Positions 63,105-64,000 of a DNA stretch of 64,000 nucleotides are shown here, one piece after another. The notes under the pieces were generated by a model. The model searched no databases and was not told where the DNA came from. It worked only from the letters and a program-made list of their open reading frames with translations. The first letter of the stretch is position 1. Every line of letters begins with the position of its first letter. The stretch comes from Anabaena sp. UHCC 0204. Its GTDB lineage: Bacteria; Cyanobacteriota; Cyanobacteriia; Cyanobacteriales; Nostocaceae. A program made the position numbers and the translations under genes. The stretch is from positions 51,723 to 115,722 of the forward strand of contig NZ_VIKW01000016.1 of NCBI RefSeq assembly GCF_009711975.1. Reading direction: 5' to 3'.

Positions 63105-64000
63105 CCACCGCTCTAAAAAAATTAAGAGCGAATTACTTGACAAAGAATAATGAGGAGGTTATATTGTAACTCCCAAGCTGTTGAAGTTTTTCTAAACTTT
63201 TCAGTGATAGGGAGAAGTTTTAAAAGCGATCGCTAAATTAAGATTTTTATACTACTAAAACTACCTGGGAACTTATACCCTAAACTGCGAGTCATAAATA
63301 ACAACTGCATTTGAACCTGACGAACCTGACAAAATAGATTGATAAAGCTACTGCTGTCCTTGCTTTATTGAACTAGACCGATACTACTTGTAGGATTAGA
63401 TAATTGAAATCTACTGATAAATTTTCATCTGTCTCAACTGGAGTACAAGAATTATTTAAGTAGGCAATTTCAATTTTTGATCCGGTGAAGGTACGACATT
63501 TAAACTTTTTTATCTCCCATAACCCTAAATAGAATAGGGGGCTGGTGAGTATATATTGCTGATTTGGCTAAAAAGTTAACTTTGACTAATCACCAAATTC
63601 AGTACACAAAAATTATATCTTTACCGCTTGTACGCGATGCTATTGCCACAGCCTCTGCAAAACGCAATTACTTGTGTAATTTATTGTTAATTGCTGATTT
63701 CTCATTTTTTCAGTGGCTTTTCGATTGACAATTAACCCAATAATACTGAGACAGAGAATTTACACGGTGATTGATCAACATAACTAAATCAGGGAAAAGA
63801 GGCATATCTTAAAGCATTATTTTTCAGATTTAAATTCCTCAACTCTTACCATTACTGATTTTTTTGCCGATTTCCGGAAATAACAGGGAAATTTGATCTC
63901 AAGTCTGGAGATTTTGTAAAGCAGAAGATCCCCGATTCATCTAAGAAATCAGGAATCTACAGCTTTGTAGCGAATCCCTAAGGCAAAAATTAGGTATTAA

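Larger units (their letters stand above)
61557..64000. other. 2.4-kb region without protein genes upstream of hetP
   Basis: Very AT-rich, no open frame of 60 codons or more on either strand. It contains a minus-strand terminator (62344-62369), a structured stretch followed by T8 (63052-63104), an interrupted palindrome CGCTCT/AGAGCG (63109-63130), and a decayed ATCCCCGA hairpin (63928-63956). No CRISPR repeats or tRNA seen. A long regulatory leader and/or non-coding RNAs are plausible. Confidence 0.6.

Overview
The window is about 64 kb of AT-rich chromosome from a filamentous, heterocyst-forming cyanobacterium of the Nostocales (Anabaena/Nostoc/Dolichospermum-like). The evidence is the abundance of HIP1 octamers (GCGATCGC), a HetP-family gene at the right end, cyanobacterium-typical genes (UbiA-type solanesyltransferase, RppA/RppB, a PerR/type II peroxiredoxin pair, a PEP-CTERM protein) and dense families of short palindromic or MITE-like repeats. 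No rRNA, tRNA, CRISPR array or complete transposon was found.

Layout: 1-8.1 kb holds a Cu-type P-ATPase cut by the left edge, a Rieske oxygenase-like protein, a plastoquinone-pathway prenyltransferase, argD and a K+ channel. 8.1-15 kb holds a PEP-CTERM protein flanked by a 19-bp direct repeat, a leucine-rich repeat protein, a LuxR-type response regulator, smpB, proS and an acyltransferase. 15.4-17.2 kb holds a Ser/Thr kinase fused to a formylglycine-generating-enzyme-like domain; its last ~40 codons look like the variable region of a diversity-generating retroelement. 17-24 kb holds amt with an NtcA box, a pair of M16 peptidases and a TetR regulator. 24-31 kb is mostly housekeeping or conserved hypothetical (DUF4332, PhzF, PD-(D/E)XK-like, radical SAM, SemiSWEET, RadC, a PRK-like kinase).

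31-34.6 kb is an overlapping two-gene unit: a subtilisin-like protease and a NACHT NTPase whose N-terminus resembles a subtilisin propeptide. This is a candidate conflict or defence module. 34.8-39.4 kb holds an O-methyltransferase, DUF29, TrhO, DUF938 and a second acyltransferase. 39.4-41.8 kb is a DUF4209 (HEPN-like Rx4H motif) gene overlapping a PIN nuclease gene. 42-43.3 kb is perR divergent from a peroxiredoxin gene.

43.5-53.4 kb is the most striking region: a ribosomal-peptide (RiPP/bacteriocin) locus. It has three small precursor-like genes with double-glycine leaders, a stand-alone APH-fold kinase and a HopA1-family protein (the enzyme pair type used by class V lanthipeptides and thioamitides for Ser/Thr dehydration). 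Converging on it are a PpiC-type isomerase, an HlyD adaptor, a cNMP-binding/C39 peptidase/ABC exporter and a transposase-derived HTH protein. None of the cores contains Cys, so a conventional lanthionine product is not expected.

54-60.6 kb is a metal-efflux locus (CzcA-type RND pump and a short adaptor) divergent from the RppA/RppB two-component system. Inverted copies of a mobile palindromic element flank part of it, one copy carrying a second, nested element. 61-64 kb holds hetP-like, then 2.4 kb without protein genes but with terminator-like structures.
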